The position numbers and the translations under genes are program-made. From Lichenostomus cassidix (lineage: Eukaryota; Chordata; Aves; Passeriformes; Meliphagidae), in NCBI GenBank assembly GCA_008360975.2, contig CM039196.1, positions 8,288,263 to 8,352,262 on the forward strand: DNA of 64,000 nucleotides. The letters are read 5' to 3'. Shown one piece after another: positions 1 through 32,800 of the stretch (position 1 is its first letter; each line of letters begins with the position of its first letter). The notes under the pieces are model-generated. The model ran no database searches, had not been told where the DNA came from, and saw only the letters and a list, made by a program, of their open reading frames with translations.

Positions 1-879
1 CAGCAGTCTGAGTGGGTGTCTTGTGAACCAAAAAGAATATTTCTGGAGCTCAGTTGTCTCATCTGCAGTAAAATAAAACATCTCTTTGACTTCGTGAAAG
101 AAACAGAATCCCTTATTCTTTATAGTTTGGTTCAATTAACATTGGTTTTAAGCCTGCTCTTACTAGGGTAGGGTTTCTGGTAGTTAAAAGGAATACTAAA
201 ATCAAGCCTAAACCTGCAGTATAGTTTCCTAAATCATGAAGAAGTAATCTTAACTGGAACTAAAACTTCAAACCTTCCTGTAGTCTTTCTGAACTTTTCA
301 CTGTCCTCTTCAGTAGGTACTTGTTGTACAGAGCCCATCTAGTTCAGAATGCAGTTGATCCAATAAAAGAATGAGATGGGAGCTGTGATCTTTGGCTGTA
401 TCAAGCTGTTTTAAATCTTGTGCTGTTTGATCCAGTCCAGGTCATCTACAGCAGTTACTAAATTGACACAAACTGGAACCATTCTTTCTATTAATTATGC
501 TGAATGACATCTACTAGGCATCTATAACTTGGCATACCAGTGCTGCCAACTAAACAAGAGTTTACACAAGCTCTGTAGCTTAGACTGTCTTTTTACTACA
601 GCTTATAGTTAAAGTGTCTGTGCTCGTCAGTTGTTGGAATGTCTGTGTGAGTGTCCATAAGAAGACTTTTTTGTTTTTGGGATGGTGCAGTTGTTGGGGT
701 TGGAGAGGGGATTCTGCTAAGAGTCAAGTATCAGAGGAGACTCAGATGTGACAGGACACTAACCCTGTCTGTAACATCAATGGAATAGTGGGTTAAACTG
801 GGTGCTTGTAAATAGGTGAACTACAGGATGGCCATTGTGGTAATTGATCTGTCATGTTTCTTGGATTTTGTCATGCTAG
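1..879 (+). other. CLTCL1: Intron 2 of CLTCL1 (partial)
   Basis: This is intronic sequence upstream of the first visible clathrin exon. It ends in an acceptor (gctag) directly before the codons for AGKTLQIFN. By comparison with the family, exons 1 and 2 (about the first 83 residues, the start of the beta-propeller) lie outside the window on the left. A 147-residue open frame starting at 816 begins in this intron and simply runs into the exon, so it is not a separate start. I see no RNA gene or repeat here. Confidence 0.8.
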
Positions 880-21752
<20,873 letters not shown>

Positions 21753-22440
21753 CTAGCTCTCTGACAGACCTTCACTGTCTCTGTTCTCTTCCTTCCCGTC
21801 CCTTTTTAACTTCTCCAAGAAGTGTACAATGGTCCTAAAGGCACAGATGACCTTCTGTTGGCTGAATACACTTGCTGCCCAACTCAGTGAGGAGACTTCA
21901 GCAGGATGCCTGTTACTGTTATTTATTGATTATTGTCCGGTTACATTTCAACCTCTGAAAGGCAGCTTTTGTTAATGACATTGTGAGACTCTTGTCTGAA
22001 GTTAAGGCACTATTTCACTAACTCATATAGCAATAACTACTTGAGGCCAGGGGGAAGAGAGCATGATTTTCTTTCTTTTGAAAAGCCCATTGAAGGCAGC
22101 TGGGAAATTGCCTGGCACCAAGTTGTTAAAGCTTTAGCTGAAGCTACTGAAGTAGCAGGGTTGTTAACAATTCAGTGAAACATCTCGTTAATAATGAATT
22201 GTTGAAAGCTTGTGTACATCTGACTACCCCATTTTATTTGCATTCTTACGTGCAAAAGAAAATGGGCTTTTCTAATATTTGTGCTCTGAATGGTTAGAGG
22301 AATATTGGGAAAGTTTCCTTTTCTGGATAGTAATGCTGTTGGAGTTCAATGCTGTTGGGGTTCAATACTGTTGGAGTCTGTTCTATATTTTCTGGAGTAG
22401 ATCTGAGACTTGAAGAAAATAAATCTTCTCATGCCAGAGA
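21753..22440 (+). other. CLTCL1: CLTCL1 3' UTR, proximal, with polyadenylation signal
   Basis: Sequence after the stop codon holds no exon-like frame. The first canonical AATAAA is at 22418-22423. Three tandem 16-bp units (aatgctgttggagttc and variants) lie at 22332-22379. More distal AATAAA hexamers occur at 23723-23728, 24786-24791, 25799-25804 and 27003-27008, so a longer 3' UTR is possible. Which site is used cannot be told from the sequence. Confidence 0.55.
22332..22379. repeat. Three tandem 16-bp units
   Basis: aatgctgttggagttc, aatgctgttggggttc and aatactgttggagtct follow each other without a gap in the CLTCL1 3' UTR, with one to three differences between units. It is a short minisatellite. 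Confidence 0.85.
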
Positions 22441-25400
22441 GCAAACACTTCCCAGATCCTTTTTGTTTAACAAGAAGAGAGCATGTTACTTATTGACGTT
22501 AAATGGTACTAAAACAAACCTCAGCTGTGTGTGGCAAGAGAACATAGGAGTGTGCATGGGCTGCCAAAGTACTGGAGATGCAAGAGCACAGCGTCAGGGT
22601 TGGGGAGGGGGACACACTGCTACTGTATTGAGGCAGTAGGGAGGGCCATAATCCTGACTTTTTATTTGCACCTTTAACTGATTCTGGCATTGGCTTCCTG
22701 CCACACCATGTTCTGACCCTGTCTGGTGGGCAGAGTCAGCACCACCTGAGTGAACAGGGTGCACTGACTCAGTTCTGCTATGCTGCAGTAGGATCAACAG
22801 CGTGTCCATCACCCACCTCTTCCTTTGAGAATGCCAACAGGGATGTATTATTACTTTGTGCCACTTCAAATACATGTATCATTAACGTTTTATGTACTTA
22901 GATAACAATGTATAATTTATGGTTATGAATCTTGTGCTAATCTTGAATATTATAAAAGTCCAACTATAAATGTAAAACTGCAGTATCCACCGTGTGGTTC
23001 TAGTCTTAATATCTTGGGTGTGGGAACGGGCTGGTAGTAATACACTACCACTCATAGCATCAGGTTTCTTAATCTGACAGCTAAGGATGCCAGGCAGGAA
23101 AAGGGAGACTTATGCCAAGGCACGACTTAAAGGGAGTTGTGGTCTGTTCACCAGACACATCAGCACACGCTGTCACGTGGGGAGGGTGTGCTGCAGGAGG
23201 CTGTCACATGCTGACATGCTTTTATTCATGGGGCTGGGAGAGCTTCAGTCCTGTGTGGAGGGAGGTGCAATGTGAGTCTCCTCTGCTGGGATACATCAAT
23301 GTAACAGTAGTTTTGGTAAGCTGTGCCTTTTTATAGTGAGTCCTACTTGGAGCAGGACAAAACACCTTTAAATGCAAACCAGTGGAGATTGTCAGAGTTG
23401 TGGAATCAGGAACAGCAGACCGTGCTTTGGCACAATTCTGAGTATATTGCCTCTCTTGGTCACCACACTCTGATAGCAATGGCAGACGGCTGCAGTTCCA
23501 CCTTCCTGATGGACACCAGAGTACCTAAGTGTTGCTATAACATACTAACCTCAACTTTGTACTGATCAGCACTCACAGCTCAGCTTAAAATGCTGGGCAG
23601 CTAATGAGCTCAGGCAAATCTCCACTCAGTCCAGACTTACTCATAGCAGGAATTACCCTGATAGCTTGCCATTTTCCAGGAAAATAGTACTTCTATTTTG
23701 TAACCAGTTCCTTGTCAGTTAAAATAAATTTGGGTAAGTCAACTGGAAGTGAAGACCAGCTCTAGGATTAGTATGACTGTAGAACTTTTCATCCTCTCAA
23801 AGCTAAAACTGTGTTCTGACTTTGTTAGCAGCAACTGCAAGCTGCTGGTGGAACACAGTGAAATGCTAGATCAAATACTGGAACTGCTCCTGGTCTGTAG
23901 AGAATTGAGCTAGCCTGGGGATCCTTAATAGCTTAAGTCTAGAAATCTAATTACAGGAGTGACTGAGTTCTCAAGGAAAGTAAAGCTGCCAGCTCTGATG
24001 AATAGTCTTGCTTTAGTTGCTCTCCTGGTATTTAAGCTGTTGCGAAGTATAATGGCTTTTATAAATTTTGCCATCTTGCATTCAAAACATAGACTCCCTG
24101 CCAATACAGTGCAGCTGTACCTAAAATGTGGAACAAATTCTTGCATACCAAGGTACTTCACTGCTTCTCTAAAAGTGAAGCCATTCACAGCAAGAAATAA
24201 CCCCTCTTTTAGGGGTTAGGTGAAGGATTTAATTCAGTTAATGAATTAATAATGTCCAAGTTTTTGAAAACTTGGATAAGACTGTTTTGCAAGGAGTCTG
24301 CTTTAAAACTAAGCTTCTTCCTAATTCCCATCCCAGTGACACAGGGCTGATGCTGTCCTGTAGAATGATCTGTTCATGCAGAACATGCTGCAGGGAGCAG
24401 CAGCTGGAGACCAACTTCCAGGCTTATGTCAGAGGGTACCTTGCTGAAGACTACATACAGGCTTTTACTGCCTCATGCTTTCCCTGTGAGAAACTGAGTA
24501 TGGATCTCCTCCTGTGTAATGGCTCTTGCTATTTGTCAGACCTTAGGGGAATCTTCCCCAGGCTGGCAAACTTTGGGCTCATACAGATCTGGCATCAGAG
24601 AAGACAAGCAATTCACGAGGGGAATTCAGGAGGAATGCATCACTGGGGTAAGTCTTGTTTCTTATTTCACATAATGGTGTGGTACTTTACAAGACTTCCA
24701 TTTCCCTTCCCCCCTTTTTAGGACTCTGTAATTAAATGGAAGCATAGCAGAAGGAAATGTTCTGAAGTCATTTTGCTCTTTAAAAAATAAAAATTCTAGG
24801 CAGTTGAAGTTTGTGCAAATAATAGGCATGATACAGCAAAGACAGTAGTAACTGTAGGGTCAAAAACTTAGTTTTGATTTAATAGATTCTTTTTTTAGCA
24901 GCTGCAGTACTGAGAGCTGGCACTTAGAGCACAACATGGATCCCTAATTGGGCTGCATGAAACACAAGGAACTTTTTTTTTCCCCCTAGCAAATCCAGCA
25001 ACAGTTACTCAGAAACCTAAGAGATTTCCTCTGTTTTTTGAACTCTAAAACTGACAAACAAGCCCTTCATTGTCAGATGCCCACTCAGATAAGTGTGAGT
25101 AACTTTAGTACTTTGGCAAAGCTGACTGTCAACTGCTGTGTAGTTAATGTTTATGCTTGGATGTGTGACATCCTAATTGGCAGGCTAGAACTTGGCCTCT
25201 GAGAAATTCCTAGTGTGACTGAACCACCATGACAGTTTTTCAATCTGCTGAAAAAAAATTGAGGCAAGAACTCTTGCAGATCTTAGGACAGGTAGCACTG
25301 TACATACCAGCTCCTCATAACAAGCGGTTTATCAAGCATACATATTACTTTGTGACAGTGTTATTTCTCAACTGTAAAGCTTCTTTCAGTCTTTTTGGGT

Positions 25401-26049
25401 TCTTTGTGTTCTGCTGTAAATGGTTTGGTTTGCAGTTGGTTCCAAGCTGACTGTGTTTCCTTTTTTGCGTTACAGAGTACCCCAAGACTGCTTCAATCTC
25501 ATTTGTTTCCAGATAAGGACATAAAGCTGAAAAATGCTTGACGACACCAGAGTGCTTTGTGACACCCATGTGTAATTAGGCTGTGGTTTGCCAAGTGAAT
25601 GAGCCTTGCTATAGCAACCCGCTGGTGCACCAGTCCAGCTTAATGGATCTGGGGTCATTACTGTGCTCCATCTCCTTCATCAGCAGGTGTCCAGCCTCCA
25701 GAGAGTTTGTCACTAGCCTAGCTTTCTCATTTTTCAACACTGTATTTTCTGTAGGCACCTTTCCAAAGGTAATGACAGAGCCTTACTCATGTTTTACTAA
25801 TAAAACACTGCAAAATTCTTACCATAGGTATGTGTTTCAGTTTATCTTTGCAGCCTTTGCAATCTTACAAAAAGGCAACAACATCCATTTTCTTCCAAGC
25901 TAATACAAAGTTGACAGCTCTTAAGATTAAGATGAATTTGAAGTACAGTCAGTGAAGTCCTGTCTTTTAAGTGTCAGAATCTAAAAATCCTGAGTCAGGT
26001 TCTGAGTTTATTCAGTTTTACGTTTTCCTGTGTGGTTTAGTGACTCAAG

Positions 26050-26069
26050 TTTTTTTTTTTTTTTTTTTT
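26050..26069. repeat. T20 homopolymer tract
   Basis: Twenty consecutive T residues. A retroposon tail on the minus strand is possible, but I see no recognisable element body or target-site duplication next to it. Confidence 0.8.
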
Positions 26070-27994
26070 GGTCTGCTGTGGTTTTAATCAAGATTATAAA
26101 ATTTGGCTAAAAATCTCCATTTTTCCTTTTCCCCTCACTGGTTATGAAAGGAAGGAATTACAAAGTCTTCTGGTATGTTGTTTGCCACAGTACTAAGTTC
26201 TTCAATATTATGCAGAGCACAGATTCCCCAAGTACTGGTTCTCCAGCTGGGGAGCTAGGAGTGAGCTTGGGTGGGAAGTGGTGGTTAATAAATCTGAATT
26301 ACAGTTAGGGGTGGGGAAATGGCCTCATCAGCTGCTAATAGGGTTTTGTCAACTGTAGTTGCTTTGTTGAGTAATACATCCTGCTGTGAGGGACTCACGA
26401 CCATGGCCTGGTAGCAGAATGATAATCTGTACATGCTGTGCACAGTACATGGGTTTCACTCTCTTCTGAGATGAGTCAGGCCCACGCAGACATGAACATA
26501 ACAGGGACTTCTGTGGTGCACTTGAGAGTCCTGGTAATCTCAGTGAATAACCTTGAATAGCAACAGGAGCTCTATTTGTATGTGAGCTCAAGTGGGAATC
26601 GTGTTCATTGATTGGAATAGCATCATCCTTCTTATAGTCACAGTAGCTCGTGCTGCAGACACTTGAAAGCTGGGGAAATGTTGACTCAAATCTGCAGTAT
26701 TTTCACTTCTTGAAGCCAGTTATATGCAGGAGCTGTTTTGCATAAAGGAATTGTTTGGTCTTGAAAGGGAACCTGAGAGAAAATGAGTTTTCTTATTTTA
26801 TCATAAGACCGCAAGTGATGGGGACCAATAACGCATGGAAAGGTTTGTAGTAGTTTATAGTTGTAACAATTGTGATAATACATCTGTTAATTCAGTGAAA
26901 TGAGGAGGTTCTCTGATTCCAGGATATTTAATATTAAGTTATCTGCCCCATATTGAGCACTCATGGTCTCTGAAACTATGGTGAGCTGTCTGCTGCCCGT
27001 TAAATAAAAGTAATAATAATAATTTCACGGAGAGGCAAGGGAGGAATAAGTTGGAAAAGATAAGCGTGGTCACGTAAACTTGTGCTTCCAAGGATCCAGA
27101 AAACTGTCTGCAATTGGTATTTGTGTTGGAAAAATTAAATTGTGAAAGTTGCTTTGATTTTCAGTAGCTCTTTTTAATTCTAATTAGTAGGGCCTGGAGA
27201 GGTGCCATAAGGTACATAGGCTGCAGTACCACCTGACTATGTATTTCACAATTCTTGTGTCTTTGTATGCCAGCAGAAACAAGCACCAGCCACCAGCAAG
27301 GGAAATGAGTTCAGAACGTCAGAGGGTTGTTTCCATGAAAATTCCTGAAGTGAGAGCAGTAACATAGCTGGTTTGATGTCGTGTCTATAACAGCAGTTGC
27401 TCTTCTATGCTTTGACCACGCATTTCTTAGGAGATGCTCTTGACGGTACAAGCCCAGTCAGGTATTTATGTCAGTCATGAGATTTAAACCGAACCTTTTT
27501 CAGCCCCTGGTATTTCAGGGGTGCTTATCTTCTTTCACTGTTTCTCCTTCAGGCTTTCTGCTGACAAGTGGTGTTAGCAGCTTCTTGGAGGTCAGGTCCT
27601 TGCAGGAGATGGCTTGCAATCTGCATGTGATTAAATATGAATAATCCTTTCCCTGTTCAGCAAGGTAAGCACTGCTGTGAATCCCATTGAGGATGATGCG
27701 AATTAAGCATGTGGTGTGGTATTTTCTTGGACAGGATGAGGTTGCATACTGGCCTTGATGATTCGGGAATCTGTAAGAGCCAGTGTTTGTTGTGAAGGTA
27801 ATCATGGCCTCAGAGCAGAGGGTGTACGTGTCTGCAGGCAGATGTGAATGCCATGATAATTTGATCAAAAGGTATGAGGCATTGCAGAGGTTAATCAGAA
27901 ATCCAAATGCATTTGTTTGCCATCTTTGAAAGAATTTATCTTATTTTTACCGTCCTAATAGTATTAACCTCAACATGAGAAGCTGCTCTGCCTC

Positions 27995-28020
27995 TGGGAC
28001 TGGGACTGGGACTGGGACTG
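27995..28020. repeat. (GGGACT)n hexanucleotide repeat
   Basis: About four perfect copies of gggact in a row. It is a simple microsatellite upstream of the SLC25A1 CpG island. Confidence 0.9.
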
Positions 28021-28899
28021 TTTCTTCCTTCCGTGTACCCTTCATGTGTTCACTTCTCCCCCTCCTTTACTTCCCTGTGCTCTGGAGGAGGGGGACCTTA
28101 AACTTGGCATGAGACCACTCTGTGCCTATTTTACCTCTGTTGTGAAACCACGTACAGTTCTGGTCTCACCTGGGGGCAAGTTCTGCAATACAAATGTGTG
28201 CTTTTAACCCTGGCAGAATAAAGGTGCTTCAGTTTCCCATAGCGTTTTTGTGCCAGCAGTTTAGCCACAAAGTCAGGGCTCTGTAGCTGCAGAGTGAGCT
28301 TTTGGATGGGCTGGCAGCTGCCAGATTGCCGAGTCTTGTTAAGCAAAAATCATGTCACTAAGTATACAGAGAGCAAGTCTGGACAGGAGCATGTTTTATG
28401 CATAGCTGGGGGTAACTTGCACAAAATGTTCCCTCTTTGGAGTAGTGTGGCTGCTCCAGGTGTAAGGGAGAGCACAGCTCTGGAGTCTAGTAGCTCCAGT
28501 GTTCCTGATTCCTGCGAAATCCTGGGTGGAAGTTAGAACAGTGTTTGTTTCTTTCCCTGCATCCTCTAAATACAGCTTTTGGACGTGAACTAGTGCAGGG
28601 CAGTCGTCCTCTGTAAATAAAGCAAAAACACATTCTGGTGCAATTTCCACAGCCCAATTATTGAGGAGCAATAGATAATACAATCCCCAAGAAAACACAA
28701 ACACCAACAAGCCAACAAAACCACTACCCACCCCCTGCTAAGCTCGGAGTGTAACTGCACTCACAGAAGCCTTTTCATCTGAGACTGTTTTTGTTTCTCT
28801 TCCGCCTGCACTGGGCGTTGACATGCGCTTCCTACCCTCGAGTTCCTGGTCTCCGTTCCTCACTGAGTGAAACAGAAAGGATTCAAGCCAAGGGCTCGA

Positions 28900-29840
28900 G
28901 AGGAGCAAACCCTCCCCTTTCCCTCCCGTCGGACCGCCGTCCCGGCGCAGGAGCGCTGCTGTGTATCCTCGCTGACCGAGGCGTTTGGGTGTTTCAGAGC
29001 TAGTCCGGGCCTAAGCGCGCCCGGAGATGCTGATGCTGCTCAGGGGAGGAGGCAGTGCTGTCCACGTCCCTCCGGCCGGAATGGCATCTCTCCGCCGCCC
29101 CGCGGAGGCTTTTCCCGTGGATTTCTGGGAGTGGGCTGAGCAACCCCCATTCCCGCAGCAACGAGGCGCGGGCCAGCTCACGCCACTGCTCTGCTGCCGT
29201 TCTCCCGCTTCCCCGCTCCCCGGACCCCCCGGGCCGCCTCCGCCCCGCCCCACGAGGATGTGACGCCGCCGGGGCCGCCCCTCGCGGGCGCGGCTCTGAA
29301 ATAGGGCTCGGCCGCCGCCGCCGGGCAGCCGGAGCCGCGGAGCAGCGCGGTCATGCCCGCCCCCGCCGCGCCCCGCAGCCTAGCCGCCGCCGCCCCCGCC
29401 GGCAAGGCCAAGCTCACGCACCCCGGCAAGGCCATCCTGGCAGGTAAGGGGCCCCCGGGGCTCTCCCGGGGACCGGGCTCGCCCAGCCGCTGCCAGCGTG
29501 GGCATCCGGCTGGGCGGGGGCTGCGGACCCGCCCCGGGGCGGTGGCGCTCCCGCAGGTGCGTGCTGCTCCATCCCGGGACTGTCGCCCCTGTCCCGCTGC
29601 CCGCGGAAGGCGATCCCGCTGGAGCGGGGTTTCCCATCGGCCACAGCCAAAGAGCTCCCGCAGCTGCATCCCGAGCCCGGACGCTGGCTCCGGGGCTCCT
29701 GCTGTCCGCGGGGACCGCAGCGTCTTGCCGGGCTAGTTCTGCACCCGGTGGTCCGGCCGGGAATGTGCTGGTGGGCTCGGACATAACGCGGGGCGAGCGA
29801 CACTCGCGGGGTTCAGCAGGAGGGAGCGGAACTGATGGGA
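28900..29840 (+). promoter_or_regulatory. SLC25A1: CpG island and promoter of SLC25A1
   Basis: This stretch is strongly GC-rich and CpG-dense, unlike the preceding 28 kb. It spans the ATG at 29353. A GC box (ccgccccgcccc, 29240-29251) and a CRE-like half site (tgacg, 29261-29265) lie about 90-115 bp before the ATG; I see no convincing TATA box. This fits a dispersed, Sp1-type housekeeping promoter. The exact start of transcription is not visible. Confidence 0.75.
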
Positions 29841-32800
29841 GCGGTTGATGGCAGCAGGGACCCCACATGCTCCGCTGAAGGTGTTAAGGGACAGGGCTGA
29901 AGCGGCATCAGTCGGTTGTCTCTGCTCCAGGTGTGTCCCACGGGCTGCGTTGATACGGCTCCCCTGGGGGCTGCTTGGTCCCTCCTTTGTGCCTCAGCAT
30001 CAGTCCCCATGGATCAGGGCGTGTTTTCCCGTCCGGTTCTGACTACTTCTATGGGATCAAAATAGGCTCCGAGTGCAGCAGTAACTGCAGAGTTAACGCT
30101 CTGCCTCTGCTTGTGGCTGTTTCGAGCTCTGAGCTGAATGGAGTCCAAGACAGTCGCAGGCTTGTTAAACTCCTTTGTAGCTGTTCATTAGCTCCCTGGT
30201 TTCTCCTGCCAGTCGCAGGACAATTCCCAGAGTGGAGATTAGCGTCTTTGTTTTGAAATGAGCCATCGCAGCCTCGACATGATTGGCATGTTTAGAGCTT
30301 TTGTGTTTTCCAGCCAATTCCCCCTCCTACGATTGTGCCTTTGTTTGTCTGTCCAACTCCCTGCTCCCCTCCAAGGGCAGAGCTCCAGCCTCCAGTAGCG
30401 GGACCCGGGGGCAGCGGGGCTGTGCCCGCACGGAGAGTGAAGCCGCGGCGGCTCCGGCTCTGCCCGCCGGCCCTGCCCCGGCGGTCGGCCTCTCTCGCGG
30501 GACCGGGAGAGCTGCCGGAGGTGGATGCAGCCGCTGGAGAGTGCAGAGGGTGCCGAGCCTCCCGGGGTCACGTCTCCGGGAGGGGACTTTGCCATCACTC
30601 GGCTGCTTGGCCAAAGGGCTGGGCCACAAGGAGAAGGCAGTCTCCAACGAGAGGTTGCCTTCTCGCTAAAGTGAACCCTTTAGTGAGGTCAGGCTCCTCC
30701 AGAGCCCTTCTGTGCTGCCCCACCTCAAAATGGGTTGTTTTTTTAGGCCTCTTCACTTAAAGGTCTTTTAAATGGGATTTGATCCAATCTTAGGATGGGA
30801 AGGACAGGCTGTTTCCTTGTTGTCCACCCTTCTAGTCTTTCCCAACTTGCTGTCCCTGTGCAAATGCATCAAGTTGCCACTGCCTGGACCAGTGTACCAG
30901 GATCCTGTCATAGATCTTGTGTAGATCTGTAATCAGGATCATCAGCTTGTCAGTATCAGCCTCCTGTGAGAGAAGGGTTGCAGCAGACTTGCTCTGCTCT
31001 CCCCTGCCTGAATAGTTGCTGTGGGTATGCTTGGAAGCTGTTCTGGTGTAGAGGAAGGGACATGGTGCTTGTGACCTTTGCCAGGTGCCAGGTTGGTCAA
31101 TACAGCACAGAACTGCACTTGCACCTGCTTGGAGGTGCAAGTCCATGTGAGGCTGCAGAGGTGGAGGAAGGACCCTATTGAGATGCTGGTCTTCTCCTCA
31201 CAGGCTTTAATCAGAGTAATTGGTTAATGGGCAGAAGTCCAGCCAAGTCTCTGTGGCATCTAATTGTATTAGAGAACCACAGAAATGGGAGAAAGCTACT
31301 GTTAACTCCCTGTGCCCTGGTCTGCTCAGCACTCCAGCCCCTCACTGGAGGGTGCAGAGCCGTTTATGGCTGTCTGTGCTGACTCTAAGGGTATTAACTG
31401 ATGCTCTCAAAGTTTCTCATCTGACATCTGTCTGCACAACAGGGGTGTGTGCTTCAAAGCTCCACGTTCTGGAGAGCAGGAGGTGTTAAGATGGAGCATT
31501 CCTGCTGTGCTTCATCAGGCTGGTGGAGTTAAATAAGCCATCACCCCACCCTGAGTGCGTATCAGCTCTCAGACCCCGTGTGTAATTGGGATCCTCTTCC
31601 AGGGAGGCATAGCTCCCTCAGCTGCCCAGACCTCAGCAGGCTGGGGTTGGATCTTTTCTACAGAGATGCAAGTTAAGCTCTGTCTGCCAAGAGCTCTTCT
31701 CCTTCAGTTGTCGCAACAGACAAAACGCAAGGTTAAAAATTAATTTGCTAATGGGCTCTCCTTTGTCCAAGCAGCTGTTGTGTGCCAAGGCAGCACTTCA
31801 CCTTGCAGTGAGCATGCTGTCAGTGCTGTGGCTGTGTGTGGCCTGAGCACATGAAGGCAGCTCGGCCTCTTCTGCTGAGTAACAACCTGTTAGCAGGCAG
31901 GCCAGGAGCCTACCCACGTCTCCAGCCTCCCCGCAGCCAGTTTTCCCATTTTGTGCTGTGGTTTCCAAACAGCCCCCTGGACTCCTGTCCCTCCTAGCGG
32001 CATCCTGCAGGGCTGGGCGCTGCTGGTCTACTGTGCTCCCAGCACAGGGCCATGCTGCAGTGGGGAGCTTGAAATAAAGGCAGTAAGTGGTGAGACAGGA
32101 ATGCTGGTGGGACAGTCATCAGTCATCTCTGCAATTCCTCCGAGTGCTCCTTTGCTGGGTTTTTGGGTGCCATGGAGCTGTTGGGTCAGCTCGAGCCAGC
32201 CTGCAGTGTGGGCTATTTCCAGCCCAGCCCAAATGGTCTTTGCCATTTGCAGGCAAACCCCCGCACCCCTGCCCTCCTCTTGAGGACTTTGCTTGTGGTT
32301 AGCAATGCTCATTTGATGAAAGGTTCTGCCTGCCCTCGCCAGAGTTAAGTACAGCCTTATTCTGTTTTTAGCCAGCTTTGAAGCCTGGGGTCTGCTCCCT
32401 CCCACGGAGAAGCTCCCAGCTGCCTTGCTCTCCACCTGGTACCTCTGCTCAGCCAGGGGCTGCTGCACAGTTGCTTTCCTGCCTACACCTAATCCTGCCT
32501 GACCAGGGGGGCAGGATGCCTGGATGTTGTCCTACAGGGTGCTGGATTTGGAAAGGGCTCACAGGAGTTGTGGCTGTTGCCCTGGTGTTGGGTATCAGTA
32601 GGAAATAGCAGTGATGTGCACAAGGTCCCCACGGGGGGCATGGACAGGGGAGAGGGACCCTGCAGGGAGAGAGAAGGCCCTGCACGGTAGGGCATGAAGC
32701 AGGGTTCAGCAGGGAGCCCAAGCTCCTGAACAAAGCAGTAATTAGAGCCTCAGTTTCCTCTTCTTTGTTAATCCTTGATATGATCTTAGGAAATGCTGTA

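Larger units (their letters stand above)
22441..28850. other. Intergenic region between CLTCL1 and SLC25A1
   Basis: No convincing gene was found on either strand. Open frames are short (up to 149 codons at 24272-24721) and show no recognisable domain or exon-like boundaries. The region holds several AATAAA hexamers that may belong to a long CLTCL1 3' UTR, a 20-nt T tract at 26050-26069, and a GGGACT repeat near 28.0 kb. The GC content climbs after about 28.8 kb into the SLC25A1 CpG island. Confidence 0.6.

Noticed and set aside
24272..24721. 149-codon open frame between CLTCL1 and SLC25A1
   Set aside because: Isolated, no recognised homology, no codon or splice signal suggesting a gene.
29024..29263. 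Alternative upstream start for SLC25A1
   Set aside because: The ATG at 29353 gives the family's exact N-terminus (MPAP followed by the Ala-rich presequence). Upstream frames do not connect to it.
28900..29840. Bidirectional promoter with a minus-strand gene
   Set aside because: Minus-strand frames here (up to 163 codons) are GC-driven shadows. No exon-like continuation was found to the left.
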